From positions 196,503,637 through 196,567,636 of the forward strand of contig CM032229.1 in the NCBI GenBank assembly GCA_019009955.1: 64,000 bases of DNA, given 5' to 3'. Origin of the DNA: Riptortus pedestris (Eukaryota; Arthropoda; Insecta; Hemiptera; Alydidae). A model generated the notes under the pieces. The model worked only from the letters and a program-made list of their open reading frames with translations. It had not been told where the DNA came from and made no database searches. A program made the translations under genes and the position numbers. Shown in pieces: positions 22,530 through 34,879 of this stretch; within the stretch, counting starts at the first letter, position 1; each line of letters begins with the position of its first letter.

Positions 22530-25500
22530 TTTGATTGAAAATATTTATTTCTTTTAGGAGCAGAATTAGGTTGTCTATCATTTCAGGTGAGTCTTGTAAG
22601 GCTATTGATGACACCCGAGGGATCTTTAGTTTTTGAAATGTGTGGTCATTTGCTGGGCATTCTTCTAAAATATGTTGGACAGTGAGAGAGACTTGACAGC
22701 TTTCACAGACTTTGGGTGGTTCTTTAGTTATAAGGTGTACGTGAGTGAGATTTGTGTGACCAATTCTCAACCTTGCTATCACAACTTCTTCTCTACGGTT
22801 ACCTCTTATTGAACTGTTCCATGGTTTGGTCGTGGTTTTAATTATTCGTAGTTTGTTTGTAGTTGGGACTTCTGCCCACATATATTCCCAGTTGTTTATG
22901 ATTCTTTGATTTAACCATTTTTTTACGTCAGTCTGTTCATATATTTGCAACATGGGTCCATTTGAATGAGCTATTTCTTTAGCAATTCTATCTGCAGCCT
23001 CGTTTCCTTCAACTCCTACATGTGAGGGGACCCATAAAAAGATTATAGATTTTTTAAGTTGATGCAATATGTCGAGATAATTGTAGATCTTGTTTAATGT
23101 GAGCTTAGGTCTACTGGATTTTGGAATACTTTTGATGGCTGACATGGAGTCGGAACATATTAGTATTTTATCCTTTGTGCTATCGATGGCCATGTATAAT
23201 GCTGTTGCAATAGCTTGTAGTTCAGCAGTGTAGATACATGTGTACGCAGGTAACTTAAATTTAATAACTGTATTTGTTTTAATGGCTGCATACCCTACGT
23301 TATCTGCTTGTTTGGATCCATCAGTGTAAATAATATCATATCCGGAGTAGTTGCTTAGATATTCTTTGACCTTATTTGCTTTGGATTTTGTCTGTAATCC
23401 AGCTAAGCTTAAGTCTATTTTTGGGGGCATTCGTTTCCATGGAGGGTTTTCCGGGTTTAAACTAGTGTGGTCTACCGGAATGATATGAATTTCATGAATG
23501 ATTTCTTTAAATCTGATACCTAGTGGAGCTCGATAGTTTGGCAGTCTTTCATATAATCTGTCAAATTGGGGGTAAAAGATAATATTGTATGCCGGATTAT
23601 TTGGTTGAAGTTTTATTTTAGTTATATAGGAATGTATAAGTTCCTGCCTTCTAAAAACGAGTGGGGGTATGGCTGCTTCAGTGCAAAGACTTACTATTGG
23701 ACTTGTTCTGAAGGCTCCAGTGGCAAGTCGTATCCCAGCATGATGAATGGAGTCTAGCAGTAAAAGTGCACTATTCTTTGCCGATGAGTATATTATGCAC
23801 CCATAGTCGATCTTTGAGCGGATCAGGCTCGTGTACAGCATTAGCATGGATTTGCGGTCAGCGCCCCAAGAGGTTTTGGCTAAAACTCTCATGATTCTAA
23901 GTCGATTAAAGCATTCCTCTCGTAAGTATTTTATGTGACTCATCCATGACAATTTCTTGTCAAGAACTAGCCCTAAAAATTTTACTTCTTCATGAAAGTT
24001 CAAAGTGTTTCCATTTAATGTCAGTAAAGGTGCTTCGGTAGGTGATCGTCGTCTGGAGAACAAAACACATTTCGTTTTCTCAATGGAAAACTGGAGATTA
24101 TTTGTCTCTGACCAGGATTGTAGGTTGTTGATAACACTCTGAAGGATCCTCTGCATCCAGTCCCGTACACAAAACCTGAGAAGTATTGTGAGATCATCTA
24201 CGTAGAGAAATGCTTTAATTGGCCTAGGTATCACTGCAACAACAGAGTTTATTGCGATTGCAAATAGAGTACAGCTGAGGACGCTTCCCTGAGGTATACC
24301 GTTTACTGTTTCCTTTAAACTAGAAATCGAATCTCCTATCCTTACTTTGATGAATCTTTTACTCAGGAAACTCTTGATAAAGTTTGGCATTGCTCCTCGG
24401 AAGCCCCAAGAGTGCAAAGTTTTAAGGATGGCCTCTCTTTTAATTGTGTCATACGCTTTTTCTAGGTCAAAGAATATTCCTACTGCTTCCTTTTTCTGTA
24501 CAAATGTGTTTAAAATTTCAGATTCAATTTTTATGAGTTTATGAGTTGGTCAGTTGTAGATCTTCCTGGACGGAATCCACATTGAATATCGGATAACAAG
24601 CTATATTTTTCTAGTATCCATGTGAGTCTTTTGTTAATCATTTTCTCCATTAACTTTGAGAGGCAGCTGGTAAGTGATATTGGCCTGTAGCTGTTGGTTG
24701 ATAATTTACTTTTTCCAGGTTTCAAAACTGGAACTATGACTGCTTCTCGCCATGCATCTGGGTAGGTAGAAGTTTCCCAAAGTCTATTATAGATATACAA
24801 GAGAGTGTTCTTGGCATTTGGTGGAAGATTTTTCAGCATTAAATTGTGTATATCATCTTGTCCTGGAGTGGTAGGTTTTAATTCATCTATTGCTAATTGT
24901 AGTTCCCTGTATGTGAAGGGGCAATTGTGATCATATTGTGGTTGATTTGCGTGGTTAGGCTCTGTAAAATCTATTACTTCTCGATTGATGGTTGCATTTT
25001 GATTTGATATGTCCGAAAAATGTTTGACAAAAGACTCAGAGATTATTTGAGGGTCTGTAATAATCTCACCGTTCAATTTGAGAGTTGGGAGCTCTGAACG
25101 GTTTTTACCAGCCACGCTATGGATCTTTTTCCAAATAGTTTTAATTGGGGTCTGAATGTTGATGGATTCAACATATTTTATCCAGGAAGTTTTCTTTTTC
25201 ATCTTTATGAGGTTCCTTGTAATGGCCTTCCTTTTTTTATAATTTATTAAGTTTTGGGTGGAAGGATTTGATTGAAATAGTTTTAATGCTTTATTTTTAG
25301 ATTTAACGGCTTCGCGGCATTCACTATCAAACCACGGAGCATGATTTGGTTTATGCATCCCATACTTTTAGGTATATTTTTGTTGGCTGATTTTAATATT
25401 GACTCCGTGAAGTGCCGAACCATGTCTTCAGTGTTTACTGGTAATTCTTGTGCTGTACACGTTATTTCGGTTTTGAAATCTTCCCACTGTGCTTGTTTTA

Positions 25501-26194
25501 TGATCCATCTTGGGAATTTCTTTGTTATTGGCATGTCCGTATTGAAGAGCAATTTCGTTGGGAAGTGGTCACTACCATATTGATCATTACTTACGTCCCA
25601 TGTTAAATGGTTTTCAAGAGTTGGTGAAGAAAATGCAAGGTCTATTGCGGTCATGGTTCCGTATCGTGGACAAAGATGTGTCATTCCGCCTGTGTTGAGG
25701 AGCAGTGAGTCTGTGGAGTCGATTACTTTTCGGATAACATTTCCTCTACTATTGGTGAATCCATCATTGCTCCAGGAACAGTGGGATCCGTTGAAGTCTC
25801 CGACGACGATGTAAGGAGCAGGAAGACTATTGACTAATTGTATAAGGGCCGCTTCATTTATTTCTTCATCCGGGGGTAAATATATATTACAAATGGTCAA
25901 GGTAAATGTTAGTTTTACACTAATGATTATTGCTTGTAAAGGTGTGTCTCTGGGAATCTCTGTGGAAAATAAATGTTTTTTAACACCTATTGCTACACCT
26001 CCATGTGCTCTTTCTCCGGCTCCTATTTCCTTATCTTTCCTATAAATATCATAATGTCTTATGTCTAGGCTTACATTAGGTTTAAGTTTTGTTTCTTGGA
26101 AACATATTGCTGCGGGGTCCGTATCTTTTAGAAGGGTTTTCAGTTCTTCAAATTGTGTTCTTATCCCGTTACAATTCCAGCTAATTATAGGCAT
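22525..26194 (-). pseudogene. LINE ORF2: endonuclease, reverse transcriptase, RNase H (two frameshifts)
   Basis: The polyprotein would nick target DNA, copy the element RNA and degrade the RNA strand. The endonuclease begins at 26,194 (MPIISWNCNGIRTQF), with FQETKLKP, HGGVAIGVKKH, VVGDFNGSHCSW and QYGSDHFPT. RT follows with LTSCLSKLMEKMINKRL, CGFRPGRSTTDQL, FFDLEKAYDTI, GIPQGSVLSCTLF and the catalytic FLYVDDLTILL. RNase H has IIYTDGSKQ, YTAELQAI, LICSDSMSAI and HVGVEGNEAADRIAKE, giving the D-E-D-D set. A Cys/His motif closes the protein (CESCQVSLTVQHILEEC). Frame breaks: about 25,360, apparently one base lost in a G-run, and about 24,540, where an 8-bp tandem duplication (ctcataaa twice on the minus strand) creates a stop after TTDQLINS. 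Confidence 0.93.
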
Positions 26195-26494
26195 TGAATC
26201 CTAACTTTAGTATTCTATTCACATGGTTTGCAACTGTTCTTATAAAGTAATTTGCATACATATTATACATATTGAGTTTGTAGTTTATTGTATCTATTGT
26301 AGTTTGTAGTTTATTGTTGCTATTGTTTCTGAGTAAGATGTATTTTATTGATGTGTTTGTTGTAACATGATTTTTTAGTTGTTTTGTTGGTGTTATAGTG
26401 TTTGGGTTTCCGTCGATATTTCTATTTAGTGTATTCGTGTATGTCGTGTTTAAATGAAATTTTTGAATCATTATTATTATAATTTAGAACTATA
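26195..26494 (-). other. LINE ORF1-ORF2 spacer
   Basis: A 300-bp AT-rich gap between the ORF1 stop and the ORF2 ATG. It has a 96-codon open frame (26,181-26,471) of low-complexity Asn/Thr-rich composition, overlapping the ORF2 start, which I do not take as a gene. Confidence 0.6.
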
Positions 26495-27775
26495 TTAGTT
26501 TGTGTCCATATTACCATCGTCTTTTACATTTTTCTTTTTGTTTTTTTCTCGACGAAAAGAATTCCGCCTCGGCAATGGCGGAGATTTAAAGTTCTCAGGA
26601 ACATTCGCTTTTGGCGGGGCTATAGTTCCCGAGGAAGAGTTTAGAGCAGTAATAGAGGGAGGGGAGGGGGGAGAGGGGGAGACGGGAGTTGGAGACGGGC
26701 CGGGAGCGGCGCGGAAGGGAGGGGTGGGAGGGAGAGAGAGAGAGGCCTCAGATAGGCCAGGGAGTGGGGATACTAATCCAGTCTGGATACTAGCTGCTGC
26801 CTGAGTGATACTAGGCTTAATGAGTTCAATGGGATTAACCTCTTTGCAAATATACGCATCAGTTTGGCATCCTACATCTACACCTTTACGGCTGTTCCTT
26901 ACAATATCTGAATATGACCTGTCAGCAGTAGTGGGTTGACTTTCTTTATATATTTTTTTTGCGGCAAAGTAAGTTACCTTGTCTCGAAATTGTACAACTT
27001 TAATTTCCTTTTCGGCTAAAAATCGGGGACATTTTATGTCCATACTCTGATGGCCCGATACTTTACAGTTTACACAACGAGGTACTATAGTTTCACATTG
27101 TTTACCCTTATGTTCTGGCCTAGCACAAAATCCACATGTTTGTTCATTCGAGCATGAATCGGCAAAGTGTCCTAATTTTAAGCATTTTCTGCACCTAATT
27201 GGATTAGGCACATACATTTTTATTCTTAATTTATTAAACCCTACTTTTATAGATTCCGGAAGAGTTGGAAGGGAGAAAGTGAGAATATATAAATGTGTTT
27301 TACGCTCGATTCCACCTTTCTTTGAAATTATCCTTTTTACATCCGTGACACTATCATTCTTTAATTCATTCAAAATCTCTGATTCTCCTACCTCTTCTAA
27401 ATCTGGGCAAAAAATGACCCCTTTGCTTAAATTTAGTTTCTCGTGTCTTTTGACTGTTATTTTTACGTTAGTTCCAAAATTTGTGAGTTTAAGAAGTTTT
27501 TCAGATTGTTCTTTTGACTTACTTTCAACTAGAATTGTGCCGTTCCTTAATTTTTTTACATTAGTAGGTTCGCCGCAATAATTATTTATGGCTTTAAATA
27601 TTAAAAAAGGTGAGATCGTTTTAAGATCTCCCTCGTCTGCTCTCTCAATAATTAAAAATTTGTTCTTATTTATGTTATCATTTTCCCTCTGATTCCATTC
27701 GATATCTATGTCTTTATTCCAATTTCGCTTAGGCCTTTTCCTATGAGGCGAATGGATATCGGGCGGTTTGTTCAT
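26495..27775 (-). CDS. LINE ORF1: gag-like nucleic-acid-binding protein with zinc knuckles
   Basis: An intact 426-codon frame. Residues 1-30 are basic (HRKRPKRNWNKD). Residues about 40-190 look like the RRM-like fold usual in I/Jockey ORF1 (FLIIERADEG; GVIFCPDLEEV; THLYILTFSLPTLPESIKVG). Three CCHC-type motifs follow at about 198-260: CRKCLKLGHFADSC, CGFCARPEHKGKQC and CVNCKVSGHQSMDIKC. After the SYSDIV motif the C-terminus is Pro/Ser-rich (about residues 345-400) and ends in a basic tail (RRNSFRREKNKKKNVKD). Such proteins coat LINE RNA and help target it to DNA. The ATG at 27,775 gives the longest frame; no upstream in-frame ATG is seen. It is not disrupted, unlike ORF2. Confidence 0.9.
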   Translation of the reverse strand: MNKPPDIHSPHRKRPKRNWNKDIDIEWNQRENDNINKNKFLIIERADEGDLKTISPFLIFKAINNYCGEPTNVKKLRNGTILVESKSKEQSEKLLKLTNFGTNVKITVKRHEKLNLSKGVIFCPDLEEVGESEILNELKNDSVTDVKRIISKKGGIERKTHLYILTFSLPTLPESIKVGFNKLRIKMYVPNPIRCRKCLKLGHFADSCSNEQTCGFCARPEHKGKQCETIVPRCVNCKVSGHQSMDIKCPRFLAEKEIKVVQFRDKVTYFAAKKIYKESQPTTADRSYSDIVRNSRKGVDVGCQTDAYICKEVNPIELIKPSITQAAASIQTGLVSPLPGLSEASLSLPPTPPFRAAPGPSPTPVSPSPPSPPSITALNSSSGTIAPPKANVPENFKSPPLPRRNSFRREKNKKKNVKDDGNMDTN

Positions 27776-28165
27776 GTTTATGTTTTATCCTTAATAAAAT
27801 TCTGCCTTATCAACTGAATTTAAATAAATAGAAAAATAAATAAATAAAAGATGAGTAATAAACACACACTTCACGTATATATGAAATTATATGTATTAAT
27901 GCAAAAATTAAAATAACCGAGAGAAAGTAAAAATTTGCAAAAAGACGCAACTGCCGTCTCTCTGCAATTAATAAAGTAATCTTTTCGTTAAAAAAAAAGA
28001 AAGAATATTTTAAAACAAATAATAACATAAAATAATTAAATATAAATGGTTTAGTATAGAAGAGCTGGCGTATATAACACTTAGCTGTGCCGAGCAGGCT
28101 AATGCTCGGCAATAATCCTCTTCAATAAACCGATCCGCACTCGTCGGCTTCTAGAACACGACTCC
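27776..28165 (-). promoter_or_regulatory. LINE 5' UTR / presumed internal promoter, with hairpin
   Basis: About 390 bp upstream of ORF1. Near the element's 5' end the GC-richer first 80 bp holds a perfect stem, gccgagca + loop ttagcc + tgctcggc (28,091-28,112). I-type LINEs use internal promoters at their 5' end; promoter function here is inferred from position only. Confidence 0.6.
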
Positions 28166-28384
28166 TACATGTATAAGAGACGGGAAATATAAAAATATCG
28201 AAGACTGTGAAGCCTTATCGAACAAATAATTCTATTATTAGCAAATCCACGGCAAAGATGGGTATCAATCCTAAAAACTGGGACGTGTAAATGTCAAAAT
28301 ATTGTGCAATGTAAAGCCTGCTAAAAAATACCATCACCATTCAGCCTCAGATGAATTCCCGGGCGAAGCCGGGTATCTGAGCTA

Positions 28385-28385
<1 letters not shown>

Positions 28386-28435
<50 letters not shown>
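28386..28435. repeat. (AT)n microsatellite
   Basis: AT run between a plus-strand and a minus-strand family H copy (tail-to-tail junction). Confidence 0.95.
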
Positions 28436-28437
<2 letters not shown>

Positions 28438-30662
28438 CTAGCTAAGGTACCCGGCGATGCCCGGGAAATCATTGTTGACTTACTAATGATGGTATTTTGA
28501 TAGCAAGACTTCAATGTGTACAATTACACTTCCGGGTAACTTCAGGGGATTGATATAATAGAAATTTTAGTTTTGAAGAATAAATGAAAATATGTTCCTA
28601 ATCTATCCCTTTACACTTTTTGACTCACCTTTTTTCAATACTCGTAATTCAAACCATAATCATGGGTAGCATTTATTACAATTAAATATCATCTATAATG
28701 AACATATTTCCTTTCAAAAGCCAATCCGAGCTCATATAATATTAGGCAAAGTTTTTGCACGTAAGATTATATTTGTAATAGTGAATCACACTGGAAACTA
28801 CTTTCAGTAATGCCAGACGGGAAATTAGTAAACTCAATTATCTAGTAAGGCTCCATTCATCTTCCGCTCCCGCATGAGACTTCTCAAAATTCTTCTACTT
28901 AAATTATTGATTCAAAACATTATTTTAATAATTTATCTACTGGATGGAATTAAATAATGGAGGTACCCTGAAAATATCATATCATATATACGCATATTGT
29001 TTAAACGCATATTGTTTTTTGTCATAATGACATGACCATTAACGTTTAATTATTATGATAGCACATATTTGTTTCAATAACATCCAGGTACATTATACAA
29101 ATTAAATAATGGAAATGCTCTTATAGTTTATATTTCTATTGGAAATAAATAACAAAGTTATTTTCTAGGAAAAATAAATAAATGAGGAGGGCGTGACGAA
29201 GATTTATACCTCACTAATCGGAATCATACTTTGAACTATCATACATAACATCATTTGTCATAGTATTCATTTATTAAAACCCCTTAAATGAGTACTAATA
29301 TAATTATTGACTCCCGTTTAGCGTATATCCCGTGTTTACTTCATTTTACGACAAAAGTGAATGCACACATAAGTTACTCTAAATAACAAAGTAAACCACT
29401 TTTGTTATGTGCATGTTTGCCGAAAAACAAATAGAAAATAGAAAAACTGAGTTTTTCATTTCAGCCTCTCTTATAATCCCCACTCCCCTTTGAACCTAAA
29501 ATTTTTAATATAGCTTATAATCATGGAAGAATTAATGCTAATTCACACACCGAGTTTTGCTAAGTTCGGTTCAATCGTTAGTGCCCAACAAAATTGTTGG
29601 CTCCCGCTTTAGATTTTAGTGTATATCTCGTTTATACTTTTCTATAGTACAAAAGTGAATAAAACAAAAGTTACTTTACATAGAAAAATAAACTACTTTT
29701 GTTATGTTCATATTTGCCGAAAAAGCAATAGGAAACGAAATATCGCTATTTTTAAATTCAGGCCTCCCTTATAACCCCCACTCCTGCCCGTCCCTAGAAA
29801 TGTTGGTATGGCTTATTATAATGAAGGCGTTAGTACTAATTCACACAACGAGTTTGGTTTAATTCGGTTTAGTCTTTAGTGCCAAATAAAATTGTGGACT
29901 CCCGCTTTAGTTTACAGCGTATAAATCATTTATGCTTCCGTATACGGCAAAAGTGCATATAACAAAAGTTACTCTAAATAACAAAATAAACAACTTTTGT
30001 TATGTGCATATTTGCTGAAAAAGCAATAGGAAACGAAATATCGCTATTTTTAATTTCAGGCCTCCCTTATAACCCCCACTCCTGCCCGTCCCTAGAAATG
30101 TTAGTATGGCTTATTATAATGAAGGCGTTAGTACTAATTCACACACCGAGTTTGGTTTAATTCGGTTTAGTCTTTAGTGCCAAATAAAATTGTGGACTCC
30201 CGCTTTAGTTTATAGCGTATAACTCATTTATGCTTCCGTATACGGAAAAAGTGCATATAACAAACGTTACTCTAAATTACAAAATAAACAACTTTTGTTA
30301 TGTGTATATTTGCTGAAAAAGCAATAGGAAACGAAATATCGCTATTTTTAATTTCAGGCCTCCCATATAACCCCCACTCCTGTTTGTCTTAGAGAATATT
30401 AATATAGCCTAAAGTCTAAGTTGGGATAGTAGTAATATACATACCAAGTTTCATAAAATTCGGTTCAGCCGTTTATGCGTGAAAAGGTAACAAACAAACA
30501 AACAAATAAACAAACAAACAAACAAACAAACAAACAAACAGACACCAAAGAAACAAAATGCAGTTATGGTGTCTATGACATGTGAAACGAAAAGTTATCG
30601 TGAAATTTCGCGAAAAAAATCAATGTACAGACAGAGGTTACAATTTTATATATATATATAGA
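28438..30662 (-). mobile_element. Complete family H copy, 2,225 bp (B-type tail)
   Basis: 3' end: CTAG at 28,438 with ctaaggtacccggcgatgcc + cggg. B-type tail to about 29,330, then four modules, then the 5' region. 5' end: TC (minus) at 30,661-30,662. Modules repeat at about 297 bp (cccactcctgcccgtcccta near 29,778, 30,076 and 30,374). Confidence 0.92.
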
Positions 30663-30692
30663 TATATATGTGTGTGTGTGTGTGTGTGTATA
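30663..30692. repeat. (AT)/(GT)n microsatellite
   Basis: A mixed tatatatgtgtgtgtgtg run separates two family H copies. Confidence 0.9.
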
Positions 30693-30694
30693 TA

Positions 30695-32837
30695 CTAGCT
30701 AAGGTACCCGGCGATGCCCGGGAAATCATTGTTGACTGACTAATGATGGTATTTTTATAGAGAAAGATTTCAATGTGTACAGTTGCACTTTCCTCCACGA
30801 CGTATTGTTTTTTTTTTCAAAATAGCCAATCCTAAAGTGTAGCTTTTGGGGATAGTAGAATAGAAATTTTAGTTTTGAAGAATTTATGGAAATGCGTAAC
30901 TAATTTATCCCTCTTGAGTTACCGGTTTTGAATAATTCAAACCATAATCATGCATAGCATTTATTACAACTAACTACCATCTATAATGAACATATTTCCT
31001 GCCAAAAACCAATCCGAGCACATATAGTTTAAGCTCAGTTTTATACATAAGCTTATATTCGTAATAGTAAATCTTAGTGGAAATAACTTCCCGTCATGCC
31101 AGGAAATAAGTAAACTCAATTAACTCCCGTCAATTTCCGCTATCGGAGGAGCGTTATCATCATTGTTTTCCTTAGATTATTGATTCAGAATATTATTTTA
31201 GTAATTTAACTACCTGATGGAACTAAATAATAGATCTCTAAAAATAATTTCACTTATGTTCAAAAAGCTATATGGGGGAAGAGAGCCCCCCCCCCCGTCT
31301 TGCAACCTAAGTAATACTTTAAATATTCATATCGAGTATATATTAAATACCAGAAATGCTCTTATAGATTACATTTCTATTGGAAATAAATAACAAAGTT
31401 ATAAGGAAAGTAAATAAATGAGGAGGAGGCGACGGAGATTTATAATCTCACTAATCCGAATCATACAACTATCATATATGACTAAAACATAACATCTTTT
31501 GCAATAATATGCATTTATTAAAAACACTTAAATAAGCAATAATAAAATTAATGACTCCCGCTATAGTTTTAGCGTATATCCCGTGTTTACTTTATTTACG
31601 GCAAAAGTGAATACAACCAAAGTTACTTTAAATAACAAAACTAAACAACTTTTGCTATGTGCGTATTTGACGAGAATCTAATAGGAAACAAAATTTCACA
31701 ATTTTTCATTTCAGGCCTCCATCAGAACCGCTACTCCCGTTTGGACCTAAAAATTTTAATATAGCTTATAATCATGGAAGAATTAATGCTAATTCGCATA
31801 CCAAGTTGTGTTAAATTCGGTTAAATCGTTTGTGTCCAACAAAATTGTTGGTTTCCACTTTAGTTTTTAACGTACATCACGGTTATACTTTGTTATACAG
31901 CAAATTTTAATTTAAATAACAAAATAAACAACTTTTGTCATGTGCATATTTGCAGAAAAACCAGTAGAAATCTCCTCCTGCCCGTCCCTAGAAATAGTAT
32001 GGCTTATTATAAGGAAGGGGTTAGTGCTAATACACATACTGAGTGTTTTATTTAGTTCGGTTGAGTCTTTTGTGCCAAATAAAATTGTTGACTCACGCTA
32101 TAATTTTTAGCGTATAACGCCTTTATACTTCGGTATACGACGATAGTGTATATAAAAAAAAGTTACAAAATAAATAACAAAATAAACAACTTTTGTTATG
32201 TGCATATTTGCCGAAAATGCAATAGGAAACGAAATATCACTATTATTAATTTCAGGTCTTCCTTATAACCCCCAATCCTGCCCGTCCCTAGAAATGTTAG
32301 TATGGCTTATTATAAGGAAGGCGTTAGTGCTAATTCACATACCGAGTTTGGTTTAGTTCGATTGAGTCTTTTGTGCCAAATAAAATTGTTGACTCCCGCT
32401 TTAGTTTTTAGCGTATAACTCATTTATACTTCCGTATAAGGCAAAAGTGCATATAACAAAAGATACTCTAAATAACAAAATAAACAACTTTTGTTATAGG
32501 CATATTTGCTGAAAAAGCAATAGGAAACGAAATATCGCTATTTTTAATTTCAGGCCTCCCTTATAACCCCCACTCCTGTTCGTCTTAGAGAATATTAATA
32601 TAGCCTAAAGTCTAAGTTGGGCTAGTAGTAATATACATACAAAGTTTCATAAAATTCGGTTCAGCCGTTTATGCGTGAAAAGGTAACAAACAAACAAACA
32701 AATAAACAAACAAACAAACAGACACGAAAGAAACAAAATGTAGTTATGGTGTCTATGACATGTGAAACGAAAAGTTATCGTGAAATTTCGCGAAAAAAAT
32801 CAATGTACAGACAGAGGTTACAATTTTATATATATAT

Positions 32838-32840
<3 letters not shown>
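30695..32840 (-). mobile_element. Complete family H copy, 2,146 bp (B-type tail)
   Basis: CTAG at 30,695, hairpin region cccggcgatgcccggg, B-type tail, several modules, and a TC 5' end at 32,839-32,840. A C-run lies at 31,287-31,297. Confidence 0.92.
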
Positions 32841-32886
<46 letters not shown>

Positions 32887-32887
<1 letters not shown>

Positions 32888-34863
32888 TAGCAAAGGTACC
32901 CGGCTTCGCACGGGAATTCATTTGAGGCTGAATGAAGATGGTATATTTTTGGCAAGGCTTTACTTTCCACAATATTTTTTTTATTTCCCTGTCCCAGTGT
33001 TTAGAATTTATACCCGTCGTTACTGTGGATTTGTTAATAATAAAATTATTTGTTATTTAAGACTTCACTGTCCTCAATATTTTTATATTTCCCGTCCTCT
33101 GTGTATGTAGTTTTTTTTTTTTTATAAAGTGATGGACCATATAGTTCATAATCCTAGAATGTATTCTATCTTCCAAACCATGTATGAATAAGTTTCTTTC
33201 CCTTCATGCGGTACAATGTCTAACTGTTTTAGGTACGTCATAGCCTGTATTAAAACACTCTTTCATAAGTCTTGATTGTAAACTGTGTATTCATATTGGT
33301 TTTCAGTAAAGTATATCATAATACATTAACGGAACAGAGTTAATAAATACCAGAAATACCTGAGTGCACCTCCCTAGCGTTTATTCTAGTAAATTATTTA
33401 TTTATGATAATTAAAGAAATTCACATTCCTGAGAATAATAATATATTGCTATAAGCATCAATTAACATGTAAACATAGACCAATATGAGGTCGGAAGGGA
33501 AGCGGCAGAACTGATAGGACAACACTTACATAGCCTCAGTGCTGCCAACCTGCAATGCATTTTGGATAGCTATCCTCTAATACATTAAAATATATTAAAA
33601 AATCATATTACATTATCTTCACAATTCTAAAACTGTTTCAAATATTTTTCACGTTTTAATTAAATAATGTATTAAATACACTTAGAGAAGGGTGGGGGCA
33701 GTATACCTTATTTGGTGCAAACTGTTACTGGCGTTAAAAAATAACATAGTTTTGAATTATTAAGGATAAAATTCTAACATGGATTTGAATTAACTTATCC
33801 AGGTGAGATACCTGGGTAGTTCATATTGGAATGTATTGTTGAGCATATCAATATTTCTAAGCAAATTACTTGCTTCATACCTTATTTTACAAAAAAAAAA
33901 TTATAAAATAAAACTTACACTAATTAAAAAAGTAAACAACTTTTGTTATGTGCACGATTGCCATAAAACATATAGACGTTGATATATAGCTAATTTTTTT
34001 TTCAGGCCTCCGCATAACCCCCATTCCCCTTGGAACCTAAAATTTTTAGTATAGCTTATAATCATGGAAGAATTAATGCTAACCAAGTGTTGTTAAGTTC
34101 GGTTCTACCGTTAGTGCCCAATAAAATAGTTTTTAGCGTATATCTCGTTTATACTTTGTTATAAAAGAAAAGTGTATATAACAAAAGTTACTCTAAATAA
34201 CAAAATAAACAACTTTTGTGATGTTCATATTTGCCATGAAACCAATACGAAACGAAATATCGCTATTTTTAATTTCTGGCATCCCTCATAACCCCCACTC
34301 TTGCCCGTCCCTAGAAATGTTGGTATGGCTTGTTATAATGAAAGCGTTAGTGCTATTACATATGCCGAGTTTTATTTATTTCGGTTGGATCTTTTGTCCC
34401 AAATAACATTGTTCACTTCCGCTATAGGTTTTAGCGTATATCTCGTTTATAATTCGGTATACGAAAAAAGTGTATATAACAAAAGTTACTCTAAATAACA
34501 AAATAAACGACTTTTGATATGTTGATATTTGCCGAAAAACTAATAGGAAACTAAATATCGCTATTTTTAATTTTTGGCTTCCCTTATAACCCCCACTCCT
34601 GTTCGTCTCAGAGAATTTTAATATAGCCTAAAGTCTAAGTTGGGTTAGTAGTAATATACATACCAAGTTTCATAAAATTCGGTTTAGCCGTTTATGCGTG
34701 AAAAGGTAACAAACAAACAAACAAATAAACAAACAAACAAACAGACACCAAAGAAACAAAATGCAGTTATGGTGTCTATGACATGTGAAACGAAAAGTTA
34801 TCGTGAAATTTCGGGAAAAAAATCAATGTACAGACAGAGGTTACAATTTTATATATATATAGA
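32887..34863 (-). mobile_element. Family H copy, 1,977 bp, with a third tail type (D)
   Basis: CTAG at 32,887, with agcaaaggtacccggcttcg. The A-like terminal ~220 bp gives way at about 33,115 to a block (D; gatggaccatatagttcata onward) unlike A or B and shared with 35,007-35,640, 46,756-47,390 and 48,350-48,950. Modules and a TC end at 34,862-34,863 follow. Confidence 0.85.
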
Positions 34864-34879
34864 TATATATATATATATA

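Larger units (their letters stand above)
22100..28165 (-). mobile_element. Full-length I/Jockey-type LINE with 13-bp target duplication
   Basis: A 6,066-bp insert in a family H copy, flanked by the perfect duplication tacatgtataaga (22,087-22,099 and 28,166-28,178). In element order: 5' UTR of about 390 bp (28,165-27,776), ORF1 with zinc knuckles, a ~300-bp spacer, ORF2 with endonuclease, RT and RNase H, and a 3' UTR of about 425 bp (22,524-22,100) holding two long A-tracts (39 and 31 A). ORF2 is broken in two places, so this copy is inactive, but its full length and exact target duplication point to a fairly recent insertion. The RNase H domain and Cys-rich ORF1 place it in the I/Loa/Jockey group; the precise clade needs a tree. 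Confidence 0.93.
21225..28385 (+). mobile_element. Family H copy (A-type tail) split by a full LINE
   Basis: The 5' half (21,225-22,099) ends in tttacatgtataaga; the 3' half (28,166-28,385) resumes with tacatgtataagagacggg and ends gcgaagccgggtatctgag + CTAG at 28,382-28,385. The uninterrupted sequence is seen at 62,600-62,851. Confidence 0.92.

Noticed and set aside
22525..26194. Two separate genes for endonuclease and for RT
   Set aside because: The split frames realign once the 8-bp duplication and the one-base change are taken into account; domain order is that of a single LINE ORF2.
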